A stretch of DNA of 64,000 bases from Comamonadaceae bacterium (GCA_947478725.1 CANJWZ010000007.1:52678-116677); one strand, 5' to 3'; positions 28,167-38,696 are shown, numbered from the stretch's first letter. Translations and numbers: made by a program. Notes: generated by a model from the sequence alone, not told the origin.

Positions 28167-30164
28167 TTACAGATTTTCAGCCAACTGATCAAGGATGGCA
28201 GGGTTTTCAAGGGTCGACGTGTCCTGCGTGATCGCCTCGCCCTTGGCAATGCCCCTTAACAGGCGGCGCATGATTTTGCCGCTACGGGTTTTAGGCAGGT
28301 TGTCGCCAAAGCGGATGTCTTTCGGCTTGGCAATCGGGCCAATTTGCTTGCCGACCCACTCGCGCAACTCTTTGGCAATCGCTTTGGCCTCGTCGCCGGT
28401 GGGACGAGAGCGCTTGAGCACCACGAAAGCCACAATCGCCTCGCCCGTCAGGTCGTCTGGCCTGCCGACCACGGCGGCCTCCGCCACCAGCGTGCTGTGC
28501 GCCACCAGGGCGGACTCGATTTCCATCGTACCCATGCGGTGACCCGACACGTTCAGCACGTCGTCAATGCGGCCCGTGATGCGGAAGTAACCGTTGTCTT
28601 TGTTACGCACCGCGCCGTCACCTGCCAGGTAAATCGCGCCACCCATTTCTGGGGGGAAGTAACTTTTCTTGAAACGCTCGGGGTCGTTCCAGATGGTACG
28701 AATCATCGACGGCCAGGGGCGCTTGACGACCAGCAAGCCGCCTGCGCCGTTGGGCAAATCATGACCTGTCTCGTCAACAATCGCAGCCATGATGCCAGGC
28801 AGCGGCAGCGTGCAACTGCCTGGCACCAGCGGCGTGGCACCGGGTAGCGGTGTGATCATGTGGCCGCCAGTTTCAGTCTGCCAGAAGGTGTCCACCACCG
28901 GGCAGCGCTCGCCACCCACGTTTTTGTAGTACCACATCCAGGCCTCAGGGTTGATCGGCTCACCGACCGAACCCAGAATGCGCAAGCTGCTTAAATCTGA
29001 CCGGTCAGGATGAACTTTTTCATCGGCTTCAGCAGCCTTGATCAGGGAGCGAATGGCTGTTGGCGCAGTGTAGAAAATCGATACCTTGTGGCGCTCAATC
29101 ATTTGCCAGAAGCGACCCGCATTCGGGAAAGTAGGAATGCCTTCAAAAATGACCTGCGTGGCACCAGCGGCCAGGGGGCCATAGGCCACATAGGTGTGCC
29201 CGGTAATCCAGCCGATGTCTGCGGTGCACCAGAACACATCGGTCGGCTGCAAATCAAAGGTCCAGTCCATCGTCAGCTTGGCCCACAGCAAATAGCCACC
29301 TGTGCTGTGCTGAACCCCTTTGGGTTTGCCGGTGGAGCCTGACGTGTAAAGAATGAACAGCGGATGCTCCGCACCCACAAATTCAGGCACACATTCGGGT
29401 GCAGCTTTGGCGGTGACTTCATGCATCAGGCTGTCGCGCCCGGCGATCATGTTGCAAGCGGTGGCCGTGCGCTGGTACACGATGACGTTCTTGATCGACT
29501 CGCAGCCGCCCATGGCCAGGCCTTCATCCACAATCGCTTTGAGTGGCAGCTCTTTGCCGCCGCGCAGCTGGTAATTGGCGGTGATCACGGCCACCGCACC
29601 GGCGTCCTGAATGCGCTCTTGTAAACTTTTTGCGGAAAAGCCGCCAAACACCACCGAATGCGTGGCGCCAATGCGGGCACAGGCTTGCATGGCCACCACG
29701 CCTTCGACGGTCATCGGCATATAGATGACCACGCGGTCACCTTTTTGAACGCCCATGGCCTTCAGCGCGCTGGCAAACTGGCTGACTTTGGCGTGCAGCT
29801 CCTTGTAGGTGACATTGACGATGGAGCCGTCATCGCCTTCAAAAATGATGGCTTTTTTGTTTTCGGTGGGCGTGCCCAAGTGGCGGTCCAGGCAGTTGTA
29901 GGACGCATTGAGATGACCGTCCGCAAACCAGGTGTAAAAGGGGGCGTTGGACTCGTTCAGCACTTCGGTGAAGGGCTTTTTCCAGCTCAGGTTGTCACGC
30001 GCCAGCTTGGCCCAGAAGCCCTCAAAATCCTTGTCGGCCTCGGCGCACATGGCGTTGTAAGCAGGCATGCCCGAAATACGGGCCGCCTTGACGGCGGCAG
30101 GGCCAGGCGGGAAAACCCGGTTTTCAACCAGCGTAGACTCGATGTTCGAATTGTTCGTGCTCAT
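28167..30164 (-). CDS. acs: Acetyl-CoA synthetase
   Basis: [43 protein letters not shown] and C-terminal [15 protein letters not shown]. Confidence 0.95.
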   Translation of the reverse strand: MSTNNSNIESTLVENRVFPPGPAAVKAARISGMPAYNAMCAEADKDFEGFWAKLARDNLSWKKPFTEVLNESNAPFYTWFADGHLNASYNCLDRHLGTPTENKKAIIFEGDDGSIVNVTYKELHAKVSQFASALKAMGVQKGDRVVIYMPMTVEGVVAMQACARIGATHSVVFGGFSAKSLQERIQDAGAVAVITANYQLRGGKELPLKAIVDEGLAMGGCESIKNVIVYQRTATACNMIAGRDSLMHEVTAKAAPECVPEFVGAEHPLFILYTSGSTGKPKGVQHSTGGYLLWAKLTMDWTFDLQPTDVFWCTADIGWITGHTYVAYGPLAAGATQVIFEGIPTFPNAGRFWQMIERHKVSIFYTAPTAIRSLIKAAEADEKVHPDRSDLSSLRILGSVGEPINPEAWMWYYKNVGGERCPVVDTFWQTETGGHMITPLPGATPLVPGSCTLPLPGIMAAIVDETGHDLPNGAGGLLVVKRPWPSMIRTIWNDPERFKKSYFPPEMGGAIYLAGDGAVRNKDNGYFRITGRIDDVLNVSGHRMGTMEIESALVAHSTLVAEAAVVGRPDDLTGEAIVAFVVLKRSRPTGDEAKAIAKELREWVGKQIGPIAKPKDIRFGDNLPKTRSGKIMRRLLRGIAKGEAITQDTSTLENPAILDQLAENL

Positions 30165-30311
30165 TGTTTGTCTCCTGTTTGTCACAAGTCTGTCTTGAGA
30201 ACCGTGTTACTGTCCCGCATCGCTCTTACGGGTTACTGACTGGCTTGAATCTTACAAAACTTTCCTTTGCTCTCCTCGGCAATCTTTATTTCAGCCTCTA
30301 CAATTTCTCTC

Positions 30312-30914
30312 ATGTCCGAAGAAACACCAAAAAAACACTCTCCCCTGCGGCCTTTGCCAAATTTTATTTTTGCCAGCCGCTGGCTCCAGTTGCCGCTGTA
30401 TCTGGGCCTGATTGCAGCGCAGGCCGTGTATGTGGTTCACTTCTTGGTGGAGCTCAAACACCTGATTGCCGCGGCCTTCGGCAGCCTGCCCGACTTGCAG
30501 GCACTGATCACCAGCATCGGCTACAAAACCCCGGTAGAGATCGTCACATTAAACGAAACTGTCATCATGCTGGTGGTCCTGGCGCTGATTGACGTGGTGA
30601 TGATTTCCAACCTGCTGATCATGGTGATTGTGGGCGGTTACGAAACCTTTGTCAGCCGCATGAACCTGGAAGGCCACCGCGACCAGCCTGAGTGGCTCAG
30701 CCATGTGAACGCCAGCGTGCTCAAGGTCAAGCTCGCCACCGCCATCATCGGTATCAGTTCGATTCATTTGTTGAAGACTTTTATCAACGCCGACAATTAC
30801 ACCGACCGTGTGCTGATTGCGCAAACCGTGATTCACATCGTGTTTTTATTGTCGGCGGTGGCCATCGCCTACACCGATAAAATCATGTCTGGCATTTCAG
30901 CTGAAAAGCATTGA
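30312..30914 (+). CDS. YqhA/UPF0114 family membrane protein
   Basis: NFIFASRWLQLPLYLGLIAAQAVYV, MISNLLIMVIVGGYETFVSR. Confidence 0.88.
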   Translation: MSEETPKKHSPLRPLPNFIFASRWLQLPLYLGLIAAQAVYVVHFLVELKHLIAAAFGSLPDLQALITSIGYKTPVEIVTLNETVIMLVVLALIDVVMISNLLIMVIVGGYETFVSRMNLEGHRDQPEWLSHVNASVLKVKLATAIIGISSIHLLKTFINADNYTDRVLIAQTVIHIVFLLSAVAIAYTDKIMSGISAEKH

Positions 30915-30931
30915 TCGGGCAAATGCATTTT

Positions 30932-31118
30932 CAAGGGGCCCTCTCAAGCGTGTGTCGTTTTTGCAGGCACCACCCAGGCATCAAACTGCTCACCCGTTAC
31001 ATGGCCTGATCCGATCGCCGCAGCGCTCAAGCTGCTGCCTTCTTTGTGCGCCCCACAGTCCGCTGGCGGACACACTGATCGGGCCAAAGGTATCGTGTTC
31101 AGTACGGGTTGGGGTCAT
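30932..31118 (-). pseudogene. fumC: Class II fumarase relic with the gene interior deleted
   Basis: Minus strand encodes MTPTRTEHDTFGPISVSASGLWGAQ (FumC N-terminus) joined out of frame to AHKEGSSLSAAAIGSGHVTGEQFDAWVVPAK (FumC C-terminus). Confidence 0.82.
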
Positions 31119-31190
31119 GGTGCTTACCTGTCAAAATAGCAGGGTTGAATTTTCCTTGCCTAAAGCCCCTCATCCCACGAATCACGCCCC

Positions 31191-32753
31191 ATGACAATCA
31201 CCACCACAACCATTCGTCAAGCCGACCTCATCGAATCCATCGCTGCTGCCCTGCAATACATCAGCTACTACCACCCAGCCGATTACATTGCCCATCTGGC
31301 ACGCGCTTATGAAGCAGAGCAAAGCCCCGCCGCCAAAGACGCGATTGCGCAGATTTTGACCAACAGCAAAATGAGCGCCACTGGCCAGCGGCCCATTTGC
31401 CAGGACACCGGCATCGTCAATGTGTTTTTAAAAATCGGCATGGACGTGCGTTGGGAAGGTTTTACTGGCAGCGTTGACGATGCGGTGAATGAAGGCGTTC
31501 GCCGTGGTTACAACCACCCCGACAACACCCTGCGCGCCTCGGTCGTGGCAGACCCGCAATTCGACCGCAAGAACACCAAAGACAACACGCCCGCCGTGAT
31601 CAACACCGAACTGGTCACAGGCAACACGATTGAAGTCACCGTCGCCGCCAAAGGCGGTGGTAGCGAGAACAAAAGCAAGCTGGCCATGCTGAACCCCGGC
31701 GACAGCATTGTCGATTGGGTGCTGAAAACCGTGCCCACCATGGGCGCAGGCTGGTGCCCACCCGGCATGCTGGGCATCGGTATTGGCGGCACGGCTGAAA
31801 AAGCCATGCTGCTGGCCAAGGAAAGCCTGATGGAAGACCTGGACATGTACCAGCTGCAAGCCAAAGCCAAATCAGGCGCGGCATTGACCAAGGTAGAGGC
31901 CCTGCGCATCGAGCTGTTTGAAAAAGTCAACGCGCTGGGCATAGGCGCGCAAGGCCTGGGCGGGCTGACCACGGTGCTGGACGTCAAAATCAATATGTAC
32001 CCGACCCACGCTGCGGGTAAACCGGTAGCGATGATCCCCAACTGTGCCGCCACCCGCCATGCGCATTTTGTACTTAGCGGCAGCGGCCCGGTGTACCTGA
32101 CGCCGCCGCCGCTGGATACCTGGCCCAACGTGAACTGGACACCCGACTACGTGAAAAGCAAGGCCGTGAACCTGAACACGCTGACCAAGGCCGAGGTGGC
32201 GAGCTGGAAACCCGGCGACACGCTGCTGCTTAGCGGCAAAATGCTGACCGGCCGCGACGCGGCGCACAAACGCATTCAAACCATGCTGGCAGCCGGTGAG
32301 GCACTCCCCGTTGACTTCACCAACCGGGTGATCTACTACGTCGGCCCAGTGGACCCAGTCCGTGACGAAGCCGTTGGCCCGGCAGGCCCGACAACGGCCA
32401 CCCGCATGGACGGTTTTACCGAGATGATGCTGGCCAAAACCGGGTTGATCAGCATGATCGGCAAAGCCGAGCGTGGCCCGGTGGCGATTGAAGCGATCAA
32501 AAAACACCAAAGCGCCTATCTGATGGCCGTTGGCGGCGCGGCCTACCTGGTGTCCAAAGCGATCAAAAACGCCAGAGTCGTCGGTTTTGCCGACCTGGGC
32601 ATGGAAGCTATTTACGAGTTTGACGTGGTCGACATGCCGGTGACGGTGGCAGTTGATTCAGGCGGTACCAGCGCGCACACCACCGGGCCAGCTGAATGGC
32701 AAAAGCGGATTGCCACGGGCGAATTCAAGGGGATTGCAGTCGCAGCGGCTTGA
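31191..32753 (+). CDS. Class I (Fe-S) fumarate hydratase
   Basis: RPICQDTGIVNVFLKIGMDVRW, GIGGTAEKAMLLAKESL, AVDSGGTSAHTTGP. Confidence 0.93.
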   Translation: MTITTTTIRQADLIESIAAALQYISYYHPADYIAHLARAYEAEQSPAAKDAIAQILTNSKMSATGQRPICQDTGIVNVFLKIGMDVRWEGFTGSVDDAVNEGVRRGYNHPDNTLRASVVADPQFDRKNTKDNTPAVINTELVTGNTIEVTVAAKGGGSENKSKLAMLNPGDSIVDWVLKTVPTMGAGWCPPGMLGIGIGGTAEKAMLLAKESLMEDLDMYQLQAKAKSGAALTKVEALRIELFEKVNALGIGAQGLGGLTTVLDVKINMYPTHAAGKPVAMIPNCAATRHAHFVLSGSGPVYLTPPPLDTWPNVNWTPDYVKSKAVNLNTLTKAEVASWKPGDTLLLSGKMLTGRDAAHKRIQTMLAAGEALPVDFTNRVIYYVGPVDPVRDEAVGPAGPTTATRMDGFTEMMLAKTGLISMIGKAERGPVAIEAIKKHQSAYLMAVGGAAYLVSKAIKNARVVGFADLGMEAIYEFDVVDMPVTVAVDSGGTSAHTTGPAEWQKRIATGEFKGIAVAAA

Positions 32754-32848
32754 GCTTTTTGACGCCGCTACGAACTCGGCGGCGGTTGAAACTCAGAACA
32801 CCAAGTGCTTGAATACCGGCTAGCCAGACGCTCTGGAGGCCGCAGCGA

Positions 32849-32877
32849 AGGCTTGGCTGAGATTGAAAGCCAAGCCT
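32849..32877. terminator. Hairpin between convergent fumarase and aroC
   Basis: AGGCTTGGCT-9 nt-AGCCAAGCCT, 10-bp perfect stem. Confidence 0.5.
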
Positions 32878-32886
32878 CAATCGCTA

Positions 32887-32934
32887 CATATTTAATAGCT
32901 GCCGGCCCATGTTTTTGTTGGCCTACAGGCTGAT
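32887..32934. repeat. Dispersed intergenic repeat, copy 5
   Basis: ATATTTAATAGCTGCCGGCCCATGTTTTTGTTGGCCTACAGGCTGATT. Confidence 0.55.
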
Positions 32935-32985
32935 TTGGCACCTGAAACAGTCGTTCAGACCCTTTAAACCCATCGACGGCAAAGA

Positions 32986-34089
32986 TCAGCTTTTCGGGCT
33001 GGCACGCATGATGTCGGGCGTGCTGACCACCACATCCGCATTTTGCGCACGCTGACGCAGGGCATGTTCCATCACCACCAGCGCCAGCATGGCTTCGGCA
33101 ATCGGCGTGGCGCGTATGCCCACGCAGGGGTCGTGGCGGCCTTTGGTCACCACCTCGGCTGGGTTGCCTGCTGTGTCAATCGACTGGCGCGGCGTGATGA
33201 TGGAGCTGGTCGGTTTGATGGCAATCGACACATCCAGGTCTTGCCCGGTGCTGATGCCGCCCAGCACGCCACCGGCGTTGTTGGACATGAAGCCATCTGG
33301 CGACAAGCCATCGCCGTGGGTGGTGCCGCGCTGTGTGACGCTGGCAAAACCCGCGCCAATTTCTACGCCTTTGACCGCGTTGATGCCCATCATGGCAAAG
33401 GCAATGTCGGCATCGAGCTTGTCGTACAGCGGCTCGCCAAGGCCCACGGGCACTTTTGAGGCGGTGACGCGAATCCGGGCACCGCAGGAGTCGCCGGACT
33501 TGCGCAGCGCGTCCATGTAGGCCTCCAGGCTTGAAACATCGGCGCTGGGGGCAAAAAACGGGTTGTGTGCCACATGCGCCCACGACTCAAACGGGATCAC
33601 CACATCGCCAATTTGCGTCATGCAGCCCTGAAAGGTGGTGCCGTACTTTTCAAACAACCACTTTTTGGCCACCGCACCGGCAGCCACGGCAGGCGCTGTC
33701 ATGCGGGCCGACGACCGGCCGCCGCCGCGCGGGTCACGCAGGCCGTACTTGTGCAGGTAGGTATAGTCAGCGTGCCCAGGGCGAAAGGTCTCCAGAATGT
33801 TGCCGTAGTCCTTGCTGCGCTGGTCGGTATTGCGTATCAGCAGCGCAATCGGCGTACCGGTGGTTTTGCCCTGGTAGACGCCAGACAAAATCTCGACCGC
33901 ATCGGGCTCGTTGCGCTGGGTGACGTGGCGACTGGTGCCGGGTCGGCGGCGGTCCAGGTCAATTTGAATGTCGGCCTCACAAAGCGACATGCCCGGCGGG
34001 CAACCGTCGATCACGCAGCCAATGGCCGGGCCGTGGGATTCACCGAAGTTGGTGACTGCGAAAAGATTTCCAAAGGTATTGCCGCTCAT
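32986..34089 (-). CDS. aroC: Chorismate synthase
   Basis: [61 protein letters not shown]; start revised. Confidence 0.96.
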   Translation of the reverse strand: MSGNTFGNLFAVTNFGESHGPAIGCVIDGCPPGMSLCEADIQIDLDRRRPGTSRHVTQRNEPDAVEILSGVYQGKTTGTPIALLIRNTDQRSKDYGNILETFRPGHADYTYLHKYGLRDPRGGGRSSARMTAPAVAAGAVAKKWLFEKYGTTFQGCMTQIGDVVIPFESWAHVAHNPFFAPSADVSSLEAYMDALRKSGDSCGARIRVTASKVPVGLGEPLYDKLDADIAFAMMGINAVKGVEIGAGFASVTQRGTTHGDGLSPDGFMSNNAGGVLGGISTGQDLDVSIAIKPTSSIITPRQSIDTAGNPAEVVTKGRHDPCVGIRATPIAEAMLALVVMEHALRQRAQNADVVVSTPDIMRASPKS

Positions 34090-34372
34090 GGCGGGGATTA
34101 TCCCTGACAGCTTCGTCCAACGCAGCACGAGCGCCAGAAAGACGGCAGCTGACGCCATCCATGGGCACGACCCGGCATGGCCCAGCAAGGCAGATCGGCT
34201 GCATCGCAGCGCAAGCGAACGGTTACGCAGCCATGCTGATAAGCGCATCTAGCGGGGGGCTGCTACCGGTTCATTGGCCGATACGCCGAACGAGTTAAGC
34301 AGGATGTCGTTTGACATTGCTCAGGGCAAGCCGCACTTGCAGTGCTGACTGACTTGTGTCAGAGTGTTTGGT

Positions 34373-35422
34373 ATGAGGCTTTCTGACCTTCGATTTTTAA
34401 TGGCTTGGCTGCTACCGATGCTTAGCATCTATAGCCTGACCGTTTTACCTACCCACTCGGCGGCCTGGACGCTGGCCATTTGGTGGGGCATAGCACTGAT
34501 TGATATTGCCATGCCTGGCGGCAAACGCTCGCCTGATGCTTTGCCAGCCGGGACGCGCATGACCTATTTCAGCACTGTATTGCGGCTGTATGTGTTGCTG
34601 CAATTGGTTCTGATCGCAGTGGGTATGCATGCAGCTCTGCGGGCCGACTGGCCAACAGCGCTGGGCTTGGCTTTCAGTGTGGGGTTTATCACGGGCTCGC
34701 AGGGCATCACCTTCGCGCACGAGCTGGGTCACAGCAAATCCAAAATTGACCGAGTTTGCGGCTGGGTGCTGATGAGCAGCGTTTGCTATGGGCACTTTAT
34801 GGTTGAGCATTACCGCGGCCACCATCCGCGTGCGGCTACCCAGGTCGACCCGGCGACGTCGCGCCTGGGTGAGAGCCTGTACCAGTTCTTGCCGCGCACG
34901 CTGTGGGGCAGCCTTCAAAGCGGCTGGCAGCTGGAAGGCCAGCGCATCTCGCAAATGAAAACCAGCTGGCTGCGCAGCCCGCTGGCCTGGTCTACAGCTG
35001 CTTCTTTGACGGTTATTGTGGCGATAGCTCTCGTATTTACTGGGCAAGCAGCTATTAAAGTCATAGCGTTTTTCGTGCTGCAATCGATTGTTGCCTTCGT
35101 GCTGCTTGAGATCGTGAACTACATCGAGCATTACGGCCTGCAGCGCAAAACGTCCAACGGCAAGCGCGAAGCCTTTGGCATGATGCACGCCTGGAACGCT
35201 GACCACGTAGCCACCAACTCCATGTTGGCCAACTTGCAGCGCCATTCAGATCACCACATGCACGCCTGGAAGCCTTATGCGACCTTAGAACCTCTGCCTG
35301 GCCCGCAGTTGCCTACCGGTTATGCGGGTTGCCTCATACTGGCCATGATCCCGCCGCTGTGGTTTGCGCTGATGCATCCCCGGCTCGAGAAGTTGGTATC
35401 AAATCAGCCTTTAGCCCAATAA
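34373..35422 (+). CDS. AlkB-like membrane di-iron alkane 1-monooxygenase
   Basis: His boxes HELGHSK, EHYRGHHPRAATQVDPATSR, NYIEHYGLQR, LQRHSDHHMHAW. Confidence 0.9.
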   Translation: MRLSDLRFLMAWLLPMLSIYSLTVLPTHSAAWTLAIWWGIALIDIAMPGGKRSPDALPAGTRMTYFSTVLRLYVLLQLVLIAVGMHAALRADWPTALGLAFSVGFITGSQGITFAHELGHSKSKIDRVCGWVLMSSVCYGHFMVEHYRGHHPRAATQVDPATSRLGESLYQFLPRTLWGSLQSGWQLEGQRISQMKTSWLRSPLAWSTAASLTVIVAIALVFTGQAAIKVIAFFVLQSIVAFVLLEIVNYIEHYGLQRKTSNGKREAFGMMHAWNADHVATNSMLANLQRHSDHHMHAWKPYATLEPLPGPQLPTGYAGCLILAMIPPLWFALMHPRLEKLVSNQPLAQ

Positions 35423-35456
35423 TTCGTCGCCCTCCCGACCGACGAGAGGTAAAAAA

Positions 35457-35765
35457 ATGTCGAAAATATCCAGTCAGCGGGTCATCTTGATGCCATCGGT
35501 CAAGGACAACGCGAGAATTGTCGCTGCGGCTAAGGCCGATCCAGATGCCAAGCCCATGACGAAGGTGCAGCTAGATGAGCTTGTGCCGATCAGCGTTGCT
35601 CGCGGCAGGCCAAAGTCCGAGAATAAAAAGCTGCTGCTTTCTGTGCGCTACAGCGTCGAGGTGGTTGAGCATTTTCGCTCGACGGGTGACGGCTGGCAGG
35701 CGCGCATGGACAGTGTGCTCCGTCAATATGTGAGCAAGCATGTGCCCCGCAAGAATGCGACATAA
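35457..35765 (+). CDS. BrnA-like antitoxin, no BrnT partner adjacent
   Basis: RGRPKSENKKLLLSVRYSVEVVEHFRSTGDGWQARMDSVLRQYV. Confidence 0.65.
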   Translation: MSKISSQRVILMPSVKDNARIVAAAKADPDAKPMTKVQLDELVPISVARGRPKSENKKLLLSVRYSVEVVEHFRSTGDGWQARMDSVLRQYVSKHVPRKNAT

Positions 35766-35818
35766 CTGGTTGCGCGTCGCGGGCGCACAGTTTAATGCGC
35801 AAATCGCCAAGCGACTGA

Positions 35819-36277
35819 TTAACCGTCCTTGCCCTCTTCCTTCTCGGCCGGCCAGTCGCGGATATAGGCCTTGAGCATCTTGTTTTCAAAATTCTGGCTG
35901 TCCACCACGGCTTTGGCAACGTCGTACAGACTGATCACGCCCATCAGCATTTTCTGGTTCATCACGGGCATGTAGCGAGCATGGCGGTCCAGCATCATGC
36001 GGCGCACTTCGTCCAGCTCTGTCTCGCTGGTGCAGGTCAGCGGGTGGTCGTCCATGGCTTTTCGCACCAGCATGCTGCCCACTTCACCACCATTGCCGAC
36101 GATGCTGACAATCACTTCCCTGAAAGTCAGCATGCCGACCAGATCGCCGTGCTCCATCACGACCAGTGAACCGATGTCTTTTTCGGCCATGATTTGCGCG
36201 GCTTTGGCCAGCGGCTCATCGGGCTGAACGGTATACAGCGTGCTGCCCTTGACGCGCAAAATGTCAGCTACTTTCAT
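35819..36277 (-). CDS. CBS-domain protein
   Basis: Two CBS-like repeats: VQPDEPLAKAAQIMAEKDIGSLVVMEHGDLVGMLTFRE and RRMMLDRHARYMPVMNQKMLMGVISLYDV. Confidence 0.9.
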   Translation of the reverse strand: MKVADILRVKGSTLYTVQPDEPLAKAAQIMAEKDIGSLVVMEHGDLVGMLTFREVIVSIVGNGGEVGSMLVRKAMDDHPLTCTSETELDEVRRMMLDRHARYMPVMNQKMLMGVISLYDVAKAVVDSQNFENKMLKAYIRDWPAEKEEGKDG

Positions 36278-36417
36278 GGCGGTCTCCCCAGGTTGATCAG
36301 GCTATTTTCCCACTCGCGACAGCGTTTCGGGAAGTTGTTTGGCAATATAGCCCACAATAAGCTGGGGCGTGCCCAAGTGGGCGGCCGATTTGCATTCTTT
36401 CATCAGGAGACAACCCC

Positions 36418-37731
36418 ATGCCCGGCTACGCTGACCCCGGCTTTGACACGCTATCACTGCACGCTGGTGCATCGCCTGACCCCACAACTGGCGCACGGGC
36501 GGTACCGATTCACCTGACCACCTCCTTTGTTTTTGAATCAAGCGATCACGCGGCATCGCTTTTCAATCTGGAGCGTGCAGGCCATGTGTATTCACGCATC
36601 AGCAACCCAACCAACGCGGTACTGGAGCAGCGAGTGGCTGCGCTTGAAGGCGGCATAGGCGCCATTGCCACCGCCAGTGGCCAGGCGGCGCTGCACCTGA
36701 GCATTGCCACGCTGATGGGCACGGGCTCGCATATCGTCGCATCGACGGCTTTGTACGGCGGCTCGCAAAACCTGCTGCACTACACCATGCGCCGCTTTGG
36801 CATTGACACCACGTTTGTCAAACCCGGTGACCTCGACGGCTGGCGCGCAGCGGTGCGGCCCACGACCCGCCTGTTTTTTGGCGAGACAGTGGGTAACCCC
36901 GGCCTGGACGTGCTGGACATTGAAGCTGTTGCCGCTATCGCGCACGAGGCCGGTGCGCCGCTGCTGGTGGACTCCACCCTCACCTCACCCTGGCTGATCA
37001 AGCCGTTTGACCACGGCGCTGATCTGGTCTACCACTCAGCGACCAAATTTTTAAGCGGTCACGGCACGGTGATTGGCGGCATAGTGGTCGACGGTGGATC
37101 ATTTGACTGGGAACGTTCAGGCAAGTTCAAGGAACTCACCGAAGGCTACGACGGCTTTCACAACATGGTGTTCAGTGAAGAAAGCACCGTCGGCGCATTT
37201 TTACTGCGCGCGCGGCGTGAAGGCTTGAGAGACTTTGGCGCCTGCATGAGCCCGCACACGGCCTGGCTGATTTTGCAGGGCATCGAGACCCTGAGCCTGC
37301 GCATGGAACGCCACATGCGCAACACCGAAAAGGTCGTGAATTTTTTGGCCAGTCACCCGTTTGTAGGACGCGTCGGCCACCCGCTGCTTGACACACACAC
37401 CAGCCACGCGCTGGCTAAAAAATTATTGCCACGCGGCGCAGGCTCAGTCTTCAGCTTCGACTTGAAAGGCTCGCGCAACCAGGGCAAGGCTTTTGTTGAA
37501 AGCCTCAAAGTCTTCAGCCACCTGGCCAATGTGGGCGACTGCAGAAGTTTGGTGATTCATCCGGCCAGCACCACGCACTTTCGCATGACGGACGAAGCCC
37601 TGAGCGGCGCAGGCATCACGCAAGGCACGATTCGTTTGTCGATTGGGCTGGAAGATGCCGATGATTTGATAGACGACTTGAAACGGGCTTTGAAAGTCGC
37701 CGAGAAGGCTGCTGAAAAAGCGGGAGCCTAA
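36418..37731 (+). CDS. O-acetylhomoserine (thiol)-lyase family, Cys/Met PLP enzyme
   Basis: DTLSLHAGASPDPTTGARAVPIHLTTSFVFES, YSRISNPTNAVLEQRVAALEGG, DLVYHSATKFLSGHG. Confidence 0.9.
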   Translation: MPGYADPGFDTLSLHAGASPDPTTGARAVPIHLTTSFVFESSDHAASLFNLERAGHVYSRISNPTNAVLEQRVAALEGGIGAIATASGQAALHLSIATLMGTGSHIVASTALYGGSQNLLHYTMRRFGIDTTFVKPGDLDGWRAAVRPTTRLFFGETVGNPGLDVLDIEAVAAIAHEAGAPLLVDSTLTSPWLIKPFDHGADLVYHSATKFLSGHGTVIGGIVVDGGSFDWERSGKFKELTEGYDGFHNMVFSEESTVGAFLLRARREGLRDFGACMSPHTAWLILQGIETLSLRMERHMRNTEKVVNFLASHPFVGRVGHPLLDTHTSHALAKKLLPRGAGSVFSFDLKGSRNQGKAFVESLKVFSHLANVGDCRSLVIHPASTTHFRMTDEALSGAGITQGTIRLSIGLEDADDLIDDLKRALKVAEKAAEKAGA

Positions 37732-37734
37732 GCC

Positions 37735-38550
37735 ATGTACCTGCAAGTCAACAACCACAAAACCTATTGCTACACAGCAGGCAAAGCAATCGACCCGACC
37801 CAGCCGACAGTCGTGTTTATTCATGGCGTGCTGGGTGACCACAGCGTGTGGATTTTGCAGAGCCGGTACATGGCCAACCACGGCTGGAACGTGTTGGCCA
37901 TAGACCTGCCGGGGCATTGCAAAAGCGAAGGCAACGCCCCCGCCAGTGTTGAAGAAGCCGCTACGTTTATTGAATCACTGCTGGACGCAGCAGGGATTGA
38001 AAAGGCAGCGCTGGTGGGCCACAGCTGGGGCTCGCTGATTGGGTTAGAAGCTGCTTCAAAGCTGAAAGATCGCATCAATCGCTTGGTGCTGGTGGGCACG
38101 GCTTTCCCCATGAAGGTGTCTCCAGCGCTGCTCGATATGTCGCTCAATAACCCGATGGCGGCGCTCAAAATGATCAATGTGCTTTCACGCAGCACGCTGG
38201 CCGCCCCACCCTCGGCACTCGGCCCCGGCACCTGGGTGTACGGCAGCAACATGGCGCTGGGCCGGCGCGTGCTGGCCAGCAACACCCAAGTCAACGTGTT
38301 TCACCGCGGCTTCAAGGCTTGTGATGACTATGCCAACGGTGAGGCGGCGATGAGCCAGATCACCTGCCCGGTGCTGTTTTTGCTCGGCGCACAAGACCAG
38401 ATGACGCTGGCCAAATCAGCGCAACTGTTGATCGACACCGCTGAAAAAACGGGCAAGGACTTTTCTGTGGTCAGCTTGGCTGTGGGCCACCACCAGATGA
38501 CTGAAGCGCCTGAAGAAACACTGATGGCCATCAAAGATTTTTTGAAATGA
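37735..38550 (+). CDS. Alpha/beta hydrolase
   Basis: VVFIHGVLGDHSVW, ALVGHSWGSLIGLEAA. Confidence 0.9.
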   Translation: MYLQVNNHKTYCYTAGKAIDPTQPTVVFIHGVLGDHSVWILQSRYMANHGWNVLAIDLPGHCKSEGNAPASVEEAATFIESLLDAAGIEKAALVGHSWGSLIGLEAASKLKDRINRLVLVGTAFPMKVSPALLDMSLNNPMAALKMINVLSRSTLAAPPSALGPGTWVYGSNMALGRRVLASNTQVNVFHRGFKACDDYANGEAAMSQITCPVLFLLGAQDQMTLAKSAQLLIDTAEKTGKDFSVVSLAVGHHQMTEAPEETLMAIKDFLK

Positions 38551-38552
38551 TT

Positions 38553-38696
38553 CGCGCCATACAAGAAGGTCGAGTTTGAACCTTGGTACGGCACGCCATC
38601 AGCCCTGTTTGAACACCACTCCAGCAGCGCGAAGGTGATTTGATCGAAAATTTTGCGTCCACCATTCCGATTGAGGTGATTGGCAACTTACTGACG
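38553..38696 (+). pseudogene. Cytochrome P450 relic with internal deletion and frameshift
   Basis: Fragments APYKKVEFEPWYGTPSALFEHHSSS and DLIENFASTIPIEVIGNLL resemble P450 N-proximal and helix regions; no intact ORF. Confidence 0.55.

Noticed and set aside
34090-34248. N-terminal extension of aroC ORF or possible membrane-protein relic
   Set aside because: Canonical MSGNTFGN start at 34089; the upstream hydrophobic stretch is too short to assign
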